Shown piece after piece: positions 26,876-35,311 of a stretch of 64,000 bases of DNA. How positions within the stretch are numbered: position 1 is the first letter of the stretch; each line of letters opens with the position of its first letter. The stretch comes from Pseudomonas viridiflava. GTDB taxonomy: Bacteria > Pseudomonadota > Gammaproteobacteria > Pseudomonadales > Pseudomonadaceae. Below the pieces are notes generated by a model that saw nothing but the letters and a program-made list of their open reading frames with translations, did no database searches and had not been told where the DNA came from. The DNA is taken from the NCBI RefSeq assembly GCF_900601905.1, contig NZ_UWFA01000500.1, positions 1-64,000 on the forward strand, written 5' to 3'. A program made the position numbers and the translations under genes.

Positions 26876-28360
26876 GATCCCGACTCGGGTCAACCAGGCC
26901 GCTTCCTGCTCGAAGTCGGCCTGGGTCAGTTGGTTGTTTTCCAGCCAGCCATCCGGGAATACCACATCAAGATTGTTGCCGCTGGCGGTGAGCACCGGCT
27001 GCGGCATTTCCTGCGTGCCCCGAATGTGGTGGAACAGGATCGCGAAACGCAGCAGCACGCACAGGCGGATCAGCTTGTCGCCCTCTGCGCCGAACTCGGC
27101 GAACTTATCCTTGGGGATGTTACGGCGATGACCGCGCACCAACAGCGCGAGCATTTGCTGGTCTTCGCGCGAGAAGCCCGCCAGGTCTGAATGCTCGATC
27201 AAGTAGGCGCCGTGCTTGTGGTAGTGGTAGTGAGCGATGTCCAGGCCGATTTCATGCACCTTGGCGGCCCAGCTCAACAGTTCACGATAACTCTCGTCTT
27301 CCAGGTCCCACGCCTGAGCGACCTGCTCAAGCGCGAGCAGGGCTTTGCGCTCCACACGGTCGGCCTGTTCCAGGTCGGCATGGTAACGCTCCATCAGCGA
27401 GCTCAGGGTGCGCTCACGGACGTCTTCGTGTTGATGGCGGCCCATAAGGTCATAGAGCACGCCTTCACGCAGGGCGCCTTCGCAGTGGTCCATGCGCTTG
27501 AGTTCCAGCGCATCGAAGATCGCTTCGAGAATCGCCAGCCCCGCCGGGAAGATCGAGCGCCGATCCGGCTTGATGCCGTCGAAGTCGATTTTTTCCACAT
27601 CGCCCAGCTTGAACAGCTTGCGCTTGAGCCAGGCCAGCCCTTCGGCATTGACCTCGCCCGAGCCCTGACCGTTGGCCTTCAAAGCCAGGCCGATGGCACG
27701 AATGGTGCCCGACGAGCCAATGGCTTCATCCCACTTCAAGCGGTGCAGGGCATGCTCGATGCTCATGATTTCCAGGCGCGCCGCGGTGTAGGCCTGGGCA
27801 TAGCGTGCCGGGGTAATCTTGCCGTCCTTGAAATAACGCTGGGTGAAACTCACGCAACCCATTTGCAGGCTTTCGCGCAGCAGCGGTTCGAAGCGCTGCC
27901 CGATGATGAATTCGGTACTGCCGCCGCCGATATCGGCTACCAAGCGTTTGCCGGGGGTATCGGCCAAGGTGTGGGAGACGCCGAGGTAGATCAGACGCGC
28001 TTCTTCACGGCCGGAGATGACTTCTACCGGGTGGCCGAGGATTTCTTCGGCGCGGCGGATGAATTCGCCACGGTTGCGCGCTTCACGCAGGGCATTGGTG
28101 CCGACGATGCGCACGGCGCCCAGCGGCAGACCGTTGATCAGCTGTGCGAATCGTTTCAGACAGTCCAGCCCACGCTGCATGGATTCTTCGTTGAGCGTGC
28201 GCTCTTCGGTGATCCCGGCTGCCAGCTGTACCTTCTCGCCAAGGCGCTCCAGGATGCGGATATCGCCCATATTGGCTTTGGCAACCACCATGTGGAAGCT
28301 GTTCGAGCCCAGGTCGATGGCGGCGATCAGGGAAAGATTCTTGGCTTTGGATTGCGGCAT
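26858..28360 (-). CDS. ppx: Exopolyphosphatase
   Basis: A 500-residue enzyme of the Ppx/GppA family that removes terminal phosphates from polyphosphate. The ASKHA-fold phosphate loops are IAAIDLGSNSFHMVVA at the N-terminus and VADIGGGSTEFIIG at about 145-160. An HD-like C-terminal domain carries KVHEIGLDIAHYHYHKHGAYLIEH. It converges on ppk and overlaps its end by 14 bases. A pair of REP sequences lies upstream. In P. aeruginosa trxA is the next gene on this side; here it is 26 kb away. Confidence 0.97.
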   Translation of the reverse strand: MPQSKAKNLSLIAAIDLGSNSFHMVVAKANMGDIRILERLGEKVQLAAGITEERTLNEESMQRGLDCLKRFAQLINGLPLGAVRIVGTNALREARNRGEFIRRAEEILGHPVEVISGREEARLIYLGVSHTLADTPGKRLVADIGGGSTEFIIGQRFEPLLRESLQMGCVSFTQRYFKDGKITPARYAQAYTAARLEIMSIEHALHRLKWDEAIGSSGTIRAIGLALKANGQGSGEVNAEGLAWLKRKLFKLGDVEKIDFDGIKPDRRSIFPAGLAILEAIFDALELKRMDHCEGALREGVLYDLMGRHQHEDVRERTLSSLMERYHADLEQADRVERKALLALEQVAQAWDLEDESYRELLSWAAKVHEIGLDIAHYHYHKHGAYLIEHSDLAGFSREDQQMLALLVRGHRRNIPKDKFAEFGAEGDKLIRLCVLLRFAILFHHIRGTQEMPQPVLTASGNNLDVVFPDGWLENNQLTQADFEQEAAWLTRVGIVLSVR

Positions 28361-28496
28361 GATCAGAAAATCTCGGTCGATAACCGCGCTATCGTGCCAC
28401 GAACCTTGCCTGACGCCAACGCGAAGCTTTGAAGCTGGCGTTTAGCCTGCAAACTCAATAACCCTGATCACCTTTTTCAAGGGAGGCGGTGTGGCA

Positions 28497-28594
28497 CCTG
28501 GTGGGAGCGAGCTTGCTCGCGAAGAGGCCCGAACATCCTTATATATTTCTGGCGGCCGCAACATTGTCTTCGCGAGCAAGCTCGCTCCCACAGG
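28497..28594. repeat. Inverted REP pair (REPIN-like)
   Basis: Cores gtgggagcgagcttgctcgcgaagagg and cttcgcgagcaagctcgctcccacagg are inverted around about 45 bases. It lies in the 270-base gap between ppx and the Lrp gene, at the proposed left end of an inverted block. Confidence 0.88.
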
Positions 28595-28630
28595 TTAGGC
28601 CAGCATGGAGTTTCCCAAAGGATTTGAATG

Positions 28631-29095
28631 TCAAACCGGCAAACTCGTGGTGGATTTGATTTCCGACAGCGCCACCGTCGAATTCACTTCCTGAATGCCC
28701 GGCACCAGCGACAGCTTCTCGAAAAAGAAGCGCTCATATGCCTCGATATCCGGCGTCACGATGCGCAGCAGAAAATCCACCGAGCCCATCAGCACGTAGC
28801 ATTCGAGCACTTCCGGGAAGCCGCGAATCGCTTCAGTGAATTCGGTGAAGTTCGAGCGCCCGTGGGCGTTGAGTTTGACCTCGGCGAAGATCTGCGTATT
28901 GAGGCCGATTTTCTTGCGGTCCAGCAGGGCCACCTGGCGACGAATCACGCCTTCGTCCTTCAAGCGCTGTATGCGCCGCCAGCACGGGGATTGTGACAGC
29001 CCCACGAGCTCGGCAATCTGGGCGCTGGACAGCGACGTGTCTTCCTGCAGCAGGGCCAGAATCTTGCGGTCGTAGGCGTCCAGCTCGGTTTGCAT
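28631..29095 (-). CDS. Lrp/AsnC-family transcriptional regulator
   Basis: A 154-residue protein. The N-terminal helix-turn-helix is LDAYDRKILALLQED to LSQSPCWRRIQRLKDEGVI; the C-terminal RAM/ACT effector domain has VLECYVLMGSVDFLLRIVTPD. These regulators sense amino acids and usually control a neighbouring gene. It is divergent from a short ACT-domain protein across 138 bases. I used the ATG at 29095 with gagaa 6 bases upstream, rather than the TTG two codons earlier. Confidence 0.93.
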   Translation of the reverse strand: MQTELDAYDRKILALLQEDTSLSSAQIAELVGLSQSPCWRRIQRLKDEGVIRRQVALLDRKKIGLNTQIFAEVKLNAHGRSNFTEFTEAIRGFPEVLECYVLMGSVDFLLRIVTPDIEAYERFFFEKLSLVPGIQEVNSTVALSEIKSTTSLPV

Positions 29096-29233
29096 AAACA
29101 ATTCTCGTGGGTGGTAGAAAGCGCATTAACAAGTCTGGAGGGGGCCGATAAGGCCAATCTTAGACCAGATATTTCCGCTGGTGCATGTAAGAATTTTCTT
29201 CACTTGCACTGTACCTACCTCGGAGAGGCCAGC

Positions 29234-29581
29234 ATGCCCAATCTCGAAGCCGTTCCCGCTCTGCCACATCGCCCGGATGCCTGGTCGGCCAGCAATGTGC
29301 ATTGTTCAGTGCGCTATCAGGTGGAGATCGAGGCCGAAGCCGATTCGCTGTGCCGGGTGCTCAATCTGTTTGCCATGCAGTACCTGATCCCGCAGCAGAT
29401 CAATGTGCTGCAGCAGGACGAAATGCTCGGCATCGTCGTGCAACTGAGCGGCCTGACTTGGCATCGTGCGCAAGTCATTGGTCAAAAAATGCGCAGTTTG
29501 ATCAACGTCCACTCGGTGGATCTGGAGCAACTCCCTGCTGCGCACAGTGCACATCCAGCGGTCTCTCTTGCGGCTGGTTGA
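29234..29581 (+). CDS. Small ACT-domain-like protein (hypothetical)
   Basis: A 115-residue protein. Its central region, HCSVRYQVEIEAEADSLCRVLNLFAMQYLIPQQINVLQ, followed by a second strand-helix unit (MLGIVVQLSGLTWHRAQVIGQKM), looks like one ACT domain. It resembles the small regulatory subunit of acetohydroxyacid synthase II (IlvM). No catalytic partner lies nearby. The start is ATG 29234 with ggagag upstream. Its divergent position from an Lrp-type gene suggests a link to amino acid sensing. The function is not known. Confidence 0.75.
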   Translation: MPNLEAVPALPHRPDAWSASNVHCSVRYQVEIEAEADSLCRVLNLFAMQYLIPQQINVLQQDEMLGIVVQLSGLTWHRAQVIGQKMRSLINVHSVDLEQLPAAHSAHPAVSLAAG

Positions 29582-29700
29582 GGCTGCAAGACACCCCGGC
29601 GGAAAAAATTCGCAAATGTTGGGTTCGCAGACTTGGCAACAACTGACATGCTGGTGACTACTCTTGGTTCGTCTGAACCAAACTGTCCAAAGGAATACGC

Positions 29701-31485
29701 ATGTCAGTCCTTGCCTCATCATCCCAGGACCGTTGGCTGGATCTGAATGATCTGCTGAGAGATCTGGTTGCCCAGGGCATCCTCGACCAGAACGCCGCCG
29801 AACAGGCCCTGACCATGCGGCGCAGTTCGGCCAACAGCCAGCTGCACCCGCTGGAGTTCATCGCTGCGCTGCAGCTCGACGACTTCACGCGCCCAGGGCG
29901 CAAGCTGGATCTGGAAACCCTGACAGCGTGGCTCGCCAGACAAAGCGGCCAGCCCTACATGCGCATCGACCCGCTGAAGATCAAAGTCGCCTCGGTGACG
30001 CCGTTGATGTCTTACGCCTTTGCCCAGCGGCACAAGATTCTTGCCGTAGCGGTGGACCGCGAATCGGTGACCATCGCCAGCGCCCAGCCGTATGTCTGCG
30101 CCTGGGAAGCTGATCTGACCCACGTGCTCAAGCTGCCAATCAAGCGCGTGGTCGCCAACCCCATTGATATTCAGCGCCTGGCGGTGGAGTTTTATCGGCT
30201 GGCCAAGTCGGTCAGCGGGGCCTCTTCGACTGATCAGAAAATGAGCAGCATGGGCAACTTCGAACAGTTGCTCAAACTAGGCGCCAGCGATCAGGAGCCC
30301 GACGCCAACGACGCGCACATCGTCAACATCGTCGACTGGCTATTCCAGTACGCGTTTCAACAGCGGGCCAGTGATATCCACATCGAACCGCGCCGGGAGC
30401 AGGGCACGGTGCGCTTTCGCATCGACGGCGTGTTGCACAACGTTTATCAATTCCCCGCACAGGTCACCATGGCTATCGTCAGTCGCCTGAAAAGCCTGGG
30501 CCGAATGAACGTTGCGGAAAAACGCAAACCCCAGGATGGCAGGGTCAAGACCACCACGCCCGAGGGCGGAGAGGTCGAGCTACGCCTGTCGACGCTGCCG
30601 ACGGCGTTTGGCGAAAAAATGGTCATGCGAATCTTCGACCCGGAAGTGCTGCTGAAAAACTTCGACCAACTGGGCTTTTCCAACGACGACCTGCGCCGCT
30701 GGGAGGGCATGACCCGCCAGCCCAACGGCATCATCCTCGTCACCGGGCCCACCGGTTCGGGCAAGACCACCACGCTGTACACCACGCTTAAGACCCTGGC
30801 GACGTCGGAGGTCAACCTGTGCACCATTGAAGATCCCATCGAGATGGTCGAGCCGGCCTTCAACCAGATGCAGGTTCAGCACAACATCGACCTGACCTTT
30901 GCCAGCGGCGTGCGGGCGCTAATGCGGCAGGATCCGGACATCATCATGATTGGCGAGATCCGTGATCTGGAAACCGCTGAAATGGCGATTCAGGCGGCGC
31001 TGACCGGTCACCTCGTGCTTTCCACGCTGCACACCAACGACGCACCGAGCGCCATCAGCCGGATGCTCGAACTGGGTGTGCCACATTATTTGCTAAAGGC
31101 CACGATTCTCGGGGTCATGGCGCAACGGCTGGTCAGAACCCTCTGCCCGCACTGCAAGGCACCGGTTGCTCTGGACGAAACCGACTGGCAGAGCCTGACG
31201 CGCCCCTGGCAAGCCCCGGTGCCTGTCGGCGCGCAGCAGGCGGTGGGCTGCGTCGAATGTCGCGACACCGGTTATCGCGGCCGCGCCGGGGTGTACGAAA
31301 TCATGTTGATGTCCGATGGCGTGCGAGCGCTGATCAGCGCCGACATGGACCTCACTGCCATGCGCCGCCAGGCGTTCAAGGAAGGCATGCGCAGCCTGCG
31401 TTTATCCGGCGCCCAGAAAGTCGCCGCCGGGCTGACGACCCTTGAAGAAGTGTTGCGGGTTACGCCGCAGAGTGAGCAGCGGTAG
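29701..31485 (+). CDS. Orphan type II secretion/type IV pilus ATPase (GspE/PilB family)
   Basis: A 594-residue ATPase. It has an N-terminal GSPII_E_N-type domain (about 20-190), then Walker A GPTGSGKTTTLYTTL, an Asp box (CTIEDPIEMVEP), Walker B IIMIGEIRDLETA and a His box (LSTLHTNDAPS). The zinc tetracysteine LCPHC plus CVECRDTGYRGR is present. It has no other secretion or pilus genes beside it. The counterpart in P. aeruginosa appears to be a similarly isolated gene upstream of gcvP-gcvH-gcvT. Its membrane partners are unknown. Confidence 0.93.
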   Translation: MSVLASSSQDRWLDLNDLLRDLVAQGILDQNAAEQALTMRRSSANSQLHPLEFIAALQLDDFTRPGRKLDLETLTAWLARQSGQPYMRIDPLKIKVASVTPLMSYAFAQRHKILAVAVDRESVTIASAQPYVCAWEADLTHVLKLPIKRVVANPIDIQRLAVEFYRLAKSVSGASSTDQKMSSMGNFEQLLKLGASDQEPDANDAHIVNIVDWLFQYAFQQRASDIHIEPRREQGTVRFRIDGVLHNVYQFPAQVTMAIVSRLKSLGRMNVAEKRKPQDGRVKTTTPEGGEVELRLSTLPTAFGEKMVMRIFDPEVLLKNFDQLGFSNDDLRRWEGMTRQPNGIILVTGPTGSGKTTTLYTTLKTLATSEVNLCTIEDPIEMVEPAFNQMQVQHNIDLTFASGVRALMRQDPDIIMIGEIRDLETAEMAIQAALTGHLVLSTLHTNDAPSAISRMLELGVPHYLLKATILGVMAQRLVRTLCPHCKAPVALDETDWQSLTRPWQAPVPVGAQQAVGCVECRDTGYRGRAGVYEIMLMSDGVRALISADMDLTAMRRQAFKEGMRSLRLSGAQKVAAGLTTLEEVLRVTPQSEQR

Positions 31486-31497
31486 AAACATATGAAG

Positions 31498-31590
31498 CCT
31501 GTTGGAGCGAGGCTTGCCCGCGAACCAGTCACTGCGGTGTGTCAGGTCTACCGCGTCATCGTTCTTCACGGGCAAGCCTCGCTCCAACGG
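31498..31590. repeat. Inverted REP pair, gaggcttgcccgcgaa family
   Basis: cctgttggagcgaggcttgcccgcgaac and ttcacgggcaagcctcgctccaacgg are inverted around about 40 bases, between the ATPase and the SPFH gene. Confidence 0.88.
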
Positions 31591-31686
31591 AAATCACTCA
31601 CATCCAGAACAAATTTCCCCGCCACTGCTGGCCGAACTCTGACTTAATAGCCGCTGATAAACGTTCGCAACCAACAGGGATCCGTT

Positions 31687-32607
31687 ATGCAAATCGGTAG
31701 TGTGGTTTTATTGTTCGTCGCGCTGGCTGTTGCCATCGTGTTCATGGGCTTCAAGGTCGTGCCGCAGGGCTATCAATGGACGGTCGAGCGATTCGGCCGC
31801 TACACCAATACGCTCAAGCCGGGCCTGAACATCATCGTGCCGGTGATGGACCGTATCGGGCGCAAGATCAACGTCATGGAAAGTGTGCTGGACATCCCGC
31901 CTCAGGAAGTCATCACCGCTGACAACGCCACGGTGCAGATAGACGCCGTGTGTTTCTTCCAGGTGGTCAACACCGCGCAGGCGGCTTACGAGGTGAACAA
32001 CCTTGAGCACGCCATCCGCAACCTGCTGCAAACCAACATCCGCACCGTGCTCGGCTCCATGGAGCTGGACGCCATGCTCAGCCAGCGCGACAACATCAAC
32101 GAAAAGCTGCTGCGTACCGTGGATGAAGCTACCGCGCCCTGGGGCATCAAGATCACCCGGATCGAAATCAAGGACATCAGCCCGCCCGAGGATTTGATGG
32201 CGGCCATGTCTGGCCAGATGAAAGCCGAGCGGATCAAACGTGCGCAAATCCTCGAAGCAGAGGGCCTGCGGGCTGCGGCGATCCTGACCGCCGAAGGCAA
32301 GAAGCAGGCGCAGATTCTGGAAGCCGAAGGCGGGCGGCAAGCCGCGTTTCTGGAGTCCGAAGCGCGTGAGCGTCAGGCCGAAGCAGAAGCCCGTGCTACG
32401 CAAGTGGTGTCTGAAGCGATTGCCAGCGGCAACGTCCAGGCGGTCAACTATTTCGTCGCGCAAAAGTACATTGATGCGCTGGGCAAGCTGGCATCCGCCA
32501 ACAACAGCAAAGTGATCCTCATGCCGCTCGAAGCCAGCCAGGTGATCGGCGCGGTGGGCGGGATCGGCGAAATCGTCAAAGCCACCTTCGACTCCAAGAA
32601 AACCTGA
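31687..32607 (+). CDS. qmcA: SPFH/band 7 membrane protein (QmcA/stomatin-like)
   Basis: A 306-residue protein. It has one N-terminal membrane helix (SVVLLFVALAVAIVFMGF) and a band-7/SPFH domain (VPQGYQWTVERFGRYTNTLKPGLNIIVP, then DATVQIDAVCFFQV-like strands). A long coiled coil rich in EAEG/AEAEARA repeats follows from about 175 to 240. QmcA-type proteins form large oligomeric cages in the membrane with protease or lipid-domain roles. It is followed 9 bases later by a NfeD-like gene, the usual partner. Confidence 0.93.
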   Translation: MQIGSVVLLFVALAVAIVFMGFKVVPQGYQWTVERFGRYTNTLKPGLNIIVPVMDRIGRKINVMESVLDIPPQEVITADNATVQIDAVCFFQVVNTAQAAYEVNNLEHAIRNLLQTNIRTVLGSMELDAMLSQRDNINEKLLRTVDEATAPWGIKITRIEIKDISPPEDLMAAMSGQMKAERIKRAQILEAEGLRAAAILTAEGKKQAQILEAEGGRQAAFLESEARERQAEAEARATQVVSEAIASGNVQAVNYFVAQKYIDALGKLASANNSKVILMPLEASQVIGAVGGIGEIVKATFDSKKT

Positions 32608-32616
32608 GGCGCACCG

Positions 32617-33060
32617 ATGGAATTCCTGCAAAACCTGTCGTTCTGGGATTGGCTCGGGCTGGGCACCGTGTTGTTGATTCTTGAGGTGTTCGGCGCGGGC
32701 GGCTATCTGTTGTGGATGGGCGTGGCAGCGGCGGCAGTGGGGATTCTGACCTTCGTGCTCCCCGCCATGGCCTGGACCGTGCAGTTTCTGCTGTTTGCGG
32801 TGATGTCCGTGCTGACGGCTGTGTACTGGTGGCGTCGGCAGCGCACGGTCAATCGGCCGTCGGACCAGCCCGGTCTCAACATGCGCGGCCAGGAGCTGAT
32901 CGGCCGCACCTTCGTCGTTCACGACGCGATTGTCGAAGGCCGCGGCAAGATCAAGGTCGGCGATGGGGTGTGGATCGTTACCGGCCCGGATGCGGGCGTT
33001 GGCAGCCAGGTGCGGGTGATCGGGCAGGACGGGGCGATCTTGCGAGTAGAGGCGTTGTAG
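32617..33060 (+). CDS. NfeD-like membrane protein (YbbK type)
   Basis: A 147-residue protein with three hydrophobic helices (LGLGTVLLILEVFGAGGYLLW, then AAAVGILTFVLP and VQFLLFAVMSVLTAVYWW). A C-terminal OB-fold domain (GRTFVVHDAIVEGRGKIKVGDGVWIV) follows. This is the short NfeD form that pairs with SPFH proteins such as QmcA. The OB domain probably anchors or regulates the SPFH oligomer. The two genes form an operon. Confidence 0.92.
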   Translation: MEFLQNLSFWDWLGLGTVLLILEVFGAGGYLLWMGVAAAAVGILTFVLPAMAWTVQFLLFAVMSVLTAVYWWRRQRTVNRPSDQPGLNMRGQELIGRTFVVHDAIVEGRGKIKVGDGVWIVTGPDAGVGSQVRVIGQDGAILRVEAL

Positions 33061-33075
33061 GCGTAGGAGTGATTC

Positions 33076-33165
33076 TGTGGGAGCGTGGCTTGCCCGCGAT
33101 AAGGCTGGACTCGATTGGCCTGATATCTGAGTCGACCTTATCGCGGGTAAGCACCGCTCCCACAT
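33076..33165. repeat. Inverted REP pair, cttgcccgcgataaggc family
   Basis: tgtgggagcgtggcttgcccgcgataagg pairs with ccttatcgcgggtaagcaccgctcccaca. The arms are imperfect at a few bases. It lies between nfeD-like and DUF2388 genes. Confidence 0.88.
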
Positions 33166-33245
33166 GTTGGGGCCGCACACGGAACTACCACCTCCCTCCC
33201 AGCATCCAACGGTTTCAGAACAACCATAGTTGGAGTATCCCCACC

Positions 33246-33569
33246 ATGCGTCTCAAGCTCGCTGTCGCCACGTTTGCTCTGCTTTCTCTCCCGGTCGGTT
33301 CAGCAATGGCTGACGCAGGGTTCTGGCGTGATGTCATTTCATCCGGCGCCACCACCGGTTCTACTTACCTGACCTTCAAGGATCACAAGCTGATCGTTGC
33401 TGCTCAGGACGACGCAGGTAGCTTCGTTGCCAGCGACGGCGGCATCCGTGGTCCTTTCCTGGAAGCCGCTATCGCGCAAGTGCGCAGCGAGAACCCAGGC
33501 TTGAACGCTTCGGACATGGACCTGGCCAACGCCATCCTGACCAAGAATCTGGTTGCTGAAAACCAGTAA
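33246..33569 (+). CDS. DUF2388 family secreted protein
   Basis: A 107-residue protein with a clear signal peptide (LKLAVATFALLSLPVGSAMA, cut before DAGFW). The short mature part is SGATTGSTYLTFKDHKLIVAAQDDAGSFVASDGGIRGPFLEAA. This is the DUF2388 pattern, found mainly in Pseudomonas, often in several copies per genome. The function is unknown; export to the periplasm is expected. The ATG at 33246 follows ggag. A strong terminator follows and is shared with convergent gcvH. Confidence 0.9.
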   Translation: MRLKLAVATFALLSLPVGSAMADAGFWRDVISSGATTGSTYLTFKDHKLIVAAQDDAGSFVASDGGIRGPFLEAAIAQVRSENPGLNASDMDLANAILTKNLVAENQ

Positions 33570-33578
33570 GCGCCACAC

Positions 33579-33613
33579 AAAAAAATGCCGCTCCATCGAG
33601 CGGCATTTTTTAT
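33579..33613. terminator. Bidirectional rho-independent terminator
   Basis: aaaaaatgccgct and agcggcatttttt form a perfect stem around ccatcg. It serves the DUF2388 gene on the plus strand and gcvH on the minus strand. Confidence 0.93.
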
Positions 33614-33628
33614 GGCTGACGTTTCGGT

Positions 33629-34012
33629 TTATTCGCCGATAGCGCTCTGGTAGCCAGCAGCATCCAGCAGTTTCGCCAGGTCTGCATCGGCAGCGCTTGG
33701 CTTGACCTTGAAGATCCACGCGCTGTAAGCGTCGGTGTTCAGCGATTCTGGTGCGTCGGCCAGTGCTTCGTTGACTTCAACCACTTCGCCACCTACTGGC
33801 GAGTAGATATCCGAAGCGGCTTTGACCGACTCCACCACACCCGCTGCGTCACCGGCCGCGAACACCTTGCCGACTTCCGGCAGCTCGACGAAAACCACAT
33901 CACCCAACGCTTCCTGAGCGTGATCGGAAATACCGACGACGATCAGATCACCTTCTTTTTTCGCCCATTCGTGGCTTTCAGCGAAACGCAGTTCGGCGGG
34001 GATATTGCTCAT
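33629..34012 (-). CDS. gcvH: Glycine cleavage system H protein
   Basis: A 127-residue lipoyl carrier. It starts MSNIPAELRFAESHEWAKKEGD and has the lipoylated lysine in VVESVKAASDIYSPVGGEVVEVN. It shuttles the aminomethyl group between the P, T and L proteins of glycine cleavage. It lies 62 bases downstream of gcvT on the same strand. The P-protein gene, which follows gcvH in P. aeruginosa and P. putida, is absent; only a terminator follows. Confidence 0.97.
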   Translation of the reverse strand: MSNIPAELRFAESHEWAKKEGDLIVVGISDHAQEALGDVVFVELPEVGKVFAAGDAAGVVESVKAASDIYSPVGGEVVEVNEALADAPESLNTDAYSAWIFKVKPSAADADLAKLLDAAGYQSAIGE

Positions 34013-34074
34013 TTAGTCATCCTCAAAGTCGGGTCAGCGGTTAAACCCGCCAGAAAAATTCAGTCCAGGGTCAC

Positions 34075-35157
34075 TCAGATCAGCGCTCTGCCATGACGCA
34101 CAAACGTGGGTCGTACCACGCGTACCGGATACCACTTACCGCGTATTTCCACCTCGGCGCGGTCAGCGGTTGCGATGGGCACGCGTGCCAAGGCAATGGA
34201 TTTGCTAAGCGTAGGAGAGAAACTACCACTGGTGATCTCTCCTTCGCCAATTTCTGCGATACGCACCACTTGATGGGCGCGTAAAACGCCGCGCTCTTCG
34301 AGCACCAGGCCGACCAGTTTGGAGGTCACGCCCCTGGCGCGTTCGGCTTCCAGAGCGGCTCGGCCGATGAATTGGCGGTCTGCCGGTTCCCAGGCGATGC
34401 TCCACGCCATATTCGCGACGAGCGGAGAAACGCTCTCGTCAATGTCCTGGCCGTACAGGTTCATGCCGGCCTCCAGGCGCAAGGTATCCCGTGCGCCGAG
34501 GCCGATAGGGGAAATGCCGGCACCCACCAGGTCATTGAAAAAGCCGGGCGCTTGCTGCGACGGGAGAATGATCTCCAGGCCGTCTTCCCCCGTATACCCG
34601 GTGCGGGCAATAAACCAGTCACCTTCCTGGCGACCTTCGAACGGCTTGAGCTGGCGGATCAACTCGGCGCGGGATGAACTCAACAACTCGGCAATCCTGG
34701 CCCGTGCGTGGGGACCTTGAATCGCCAGCATCGACAAATCCGTACGGCGAGTGAGCTTCACGTCAAAGTCGTTCAGGTGCACGAACATCCAGGCCAGGTC
34801 TTTGTCGCCGGTCGCCGCATTGACCACCAGCCGATAACCGTCGTGGGTGAGGTAAACGATCATGTCGTCGATGATCCCGCCGTCGGAGTCGAGCATCGCG
34901 CTGTACAGCGCGCCACCCACCTCCTTGAGCCGCTCGACATCGTTGGCCAGCAGACGCTGGAGCCAGATCTTCGCCTGTGTTCCGGCCACATCGATGACAT
35001 GCATGTGGGAAACATCGAACACGCCGCAATCGCGGCGCACCTGATGGTGTTCCTCGACTTGCGATCCGTAATGCAGGGGCATATCCCAACCACCAAAATC
35101 GACCATTTTCGCGCCCAGCGCGAGGTGCAGGTCAAAGAGCGGCGTACGCTGTCCCAT
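34075..35157 (-). CDS. gcvT: Glycine cleavage system T protein (aminomethyltransferase)
   Basis: A 360-residue enzyme that transfers the methylene group from H-protein to tetrahydrofolate, releasing ammonia. Family motifs are FDLHLALGAKMVDFGGWDMPLHYGS, GVFDVSHMHVIDVAG, the folate-site segment GYTGEDGLEI and the C-terminal GEITSGSFSPTLSKSIALARV. The ATG at 35157 has aaggag upstream. It starts the gcvT-gcvH unit. I looked for a glycine riboswitch in the 154 bases upstream and saw none. Confidence 0.96.
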   Translation of the reverse strand: MGQRTPLFDLHLALGAKMVDFGGWDMPLHYGSQVEEHHQVRRDCGVFDVSHMHVIDVAGTQAKIWLQRLLANDVERLKEVGGALYSAMLDSDGGIIDDMIVYLTHDGYRLVVNAATGDKDLAWMFVHLNDFDVKLTRRTDLSMLAIQGPHARARIAELLSSSRAELIRQLKPFEGRQEGDWFIARTGYTGEDGLEIILPSQQAPGFFNDLVGAGISPIGLGARDTLRLEAGMNLYGQDIDESVSPLVANMAWSIAWEPADRQFIGRAALEAERARGVTSKLVGLVLEERGVLRAHQVVRIAEIGEGEITSGSFSPTLSKSIALARVPIATADRAEVEIRGKWYPVRVVRPTFVRHGRALI

Positions 35158-35311
35158 GGGTTTCTCCTTCCGGGCGTGGCGAAGGTGCGGGCAGGCAGAA
35201 CGCTGGCAGGCCCCCGTGAATTGGGAGTTTGAAGCCGCTCATACATGTCGAACGGTCTGACAGACCACACCGATTGCGGCGCATTGTAGCCGCAAGGTTG
35301 TAGACCCGCAC

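Noticed and set aside
31708..33180. 490-codon minus-strand frame opposite qmcA and the NfeD-like gene
   Set aside because: The plus-strand genes have clear SPFH and NfeD domains; the minus frame is a composition artefact without recognisable domains.
35158..35311. Glycine riboswitch upstream of gcvT
   Set aside because: The conserved aptamer segments could not be found in the 154-base leader.
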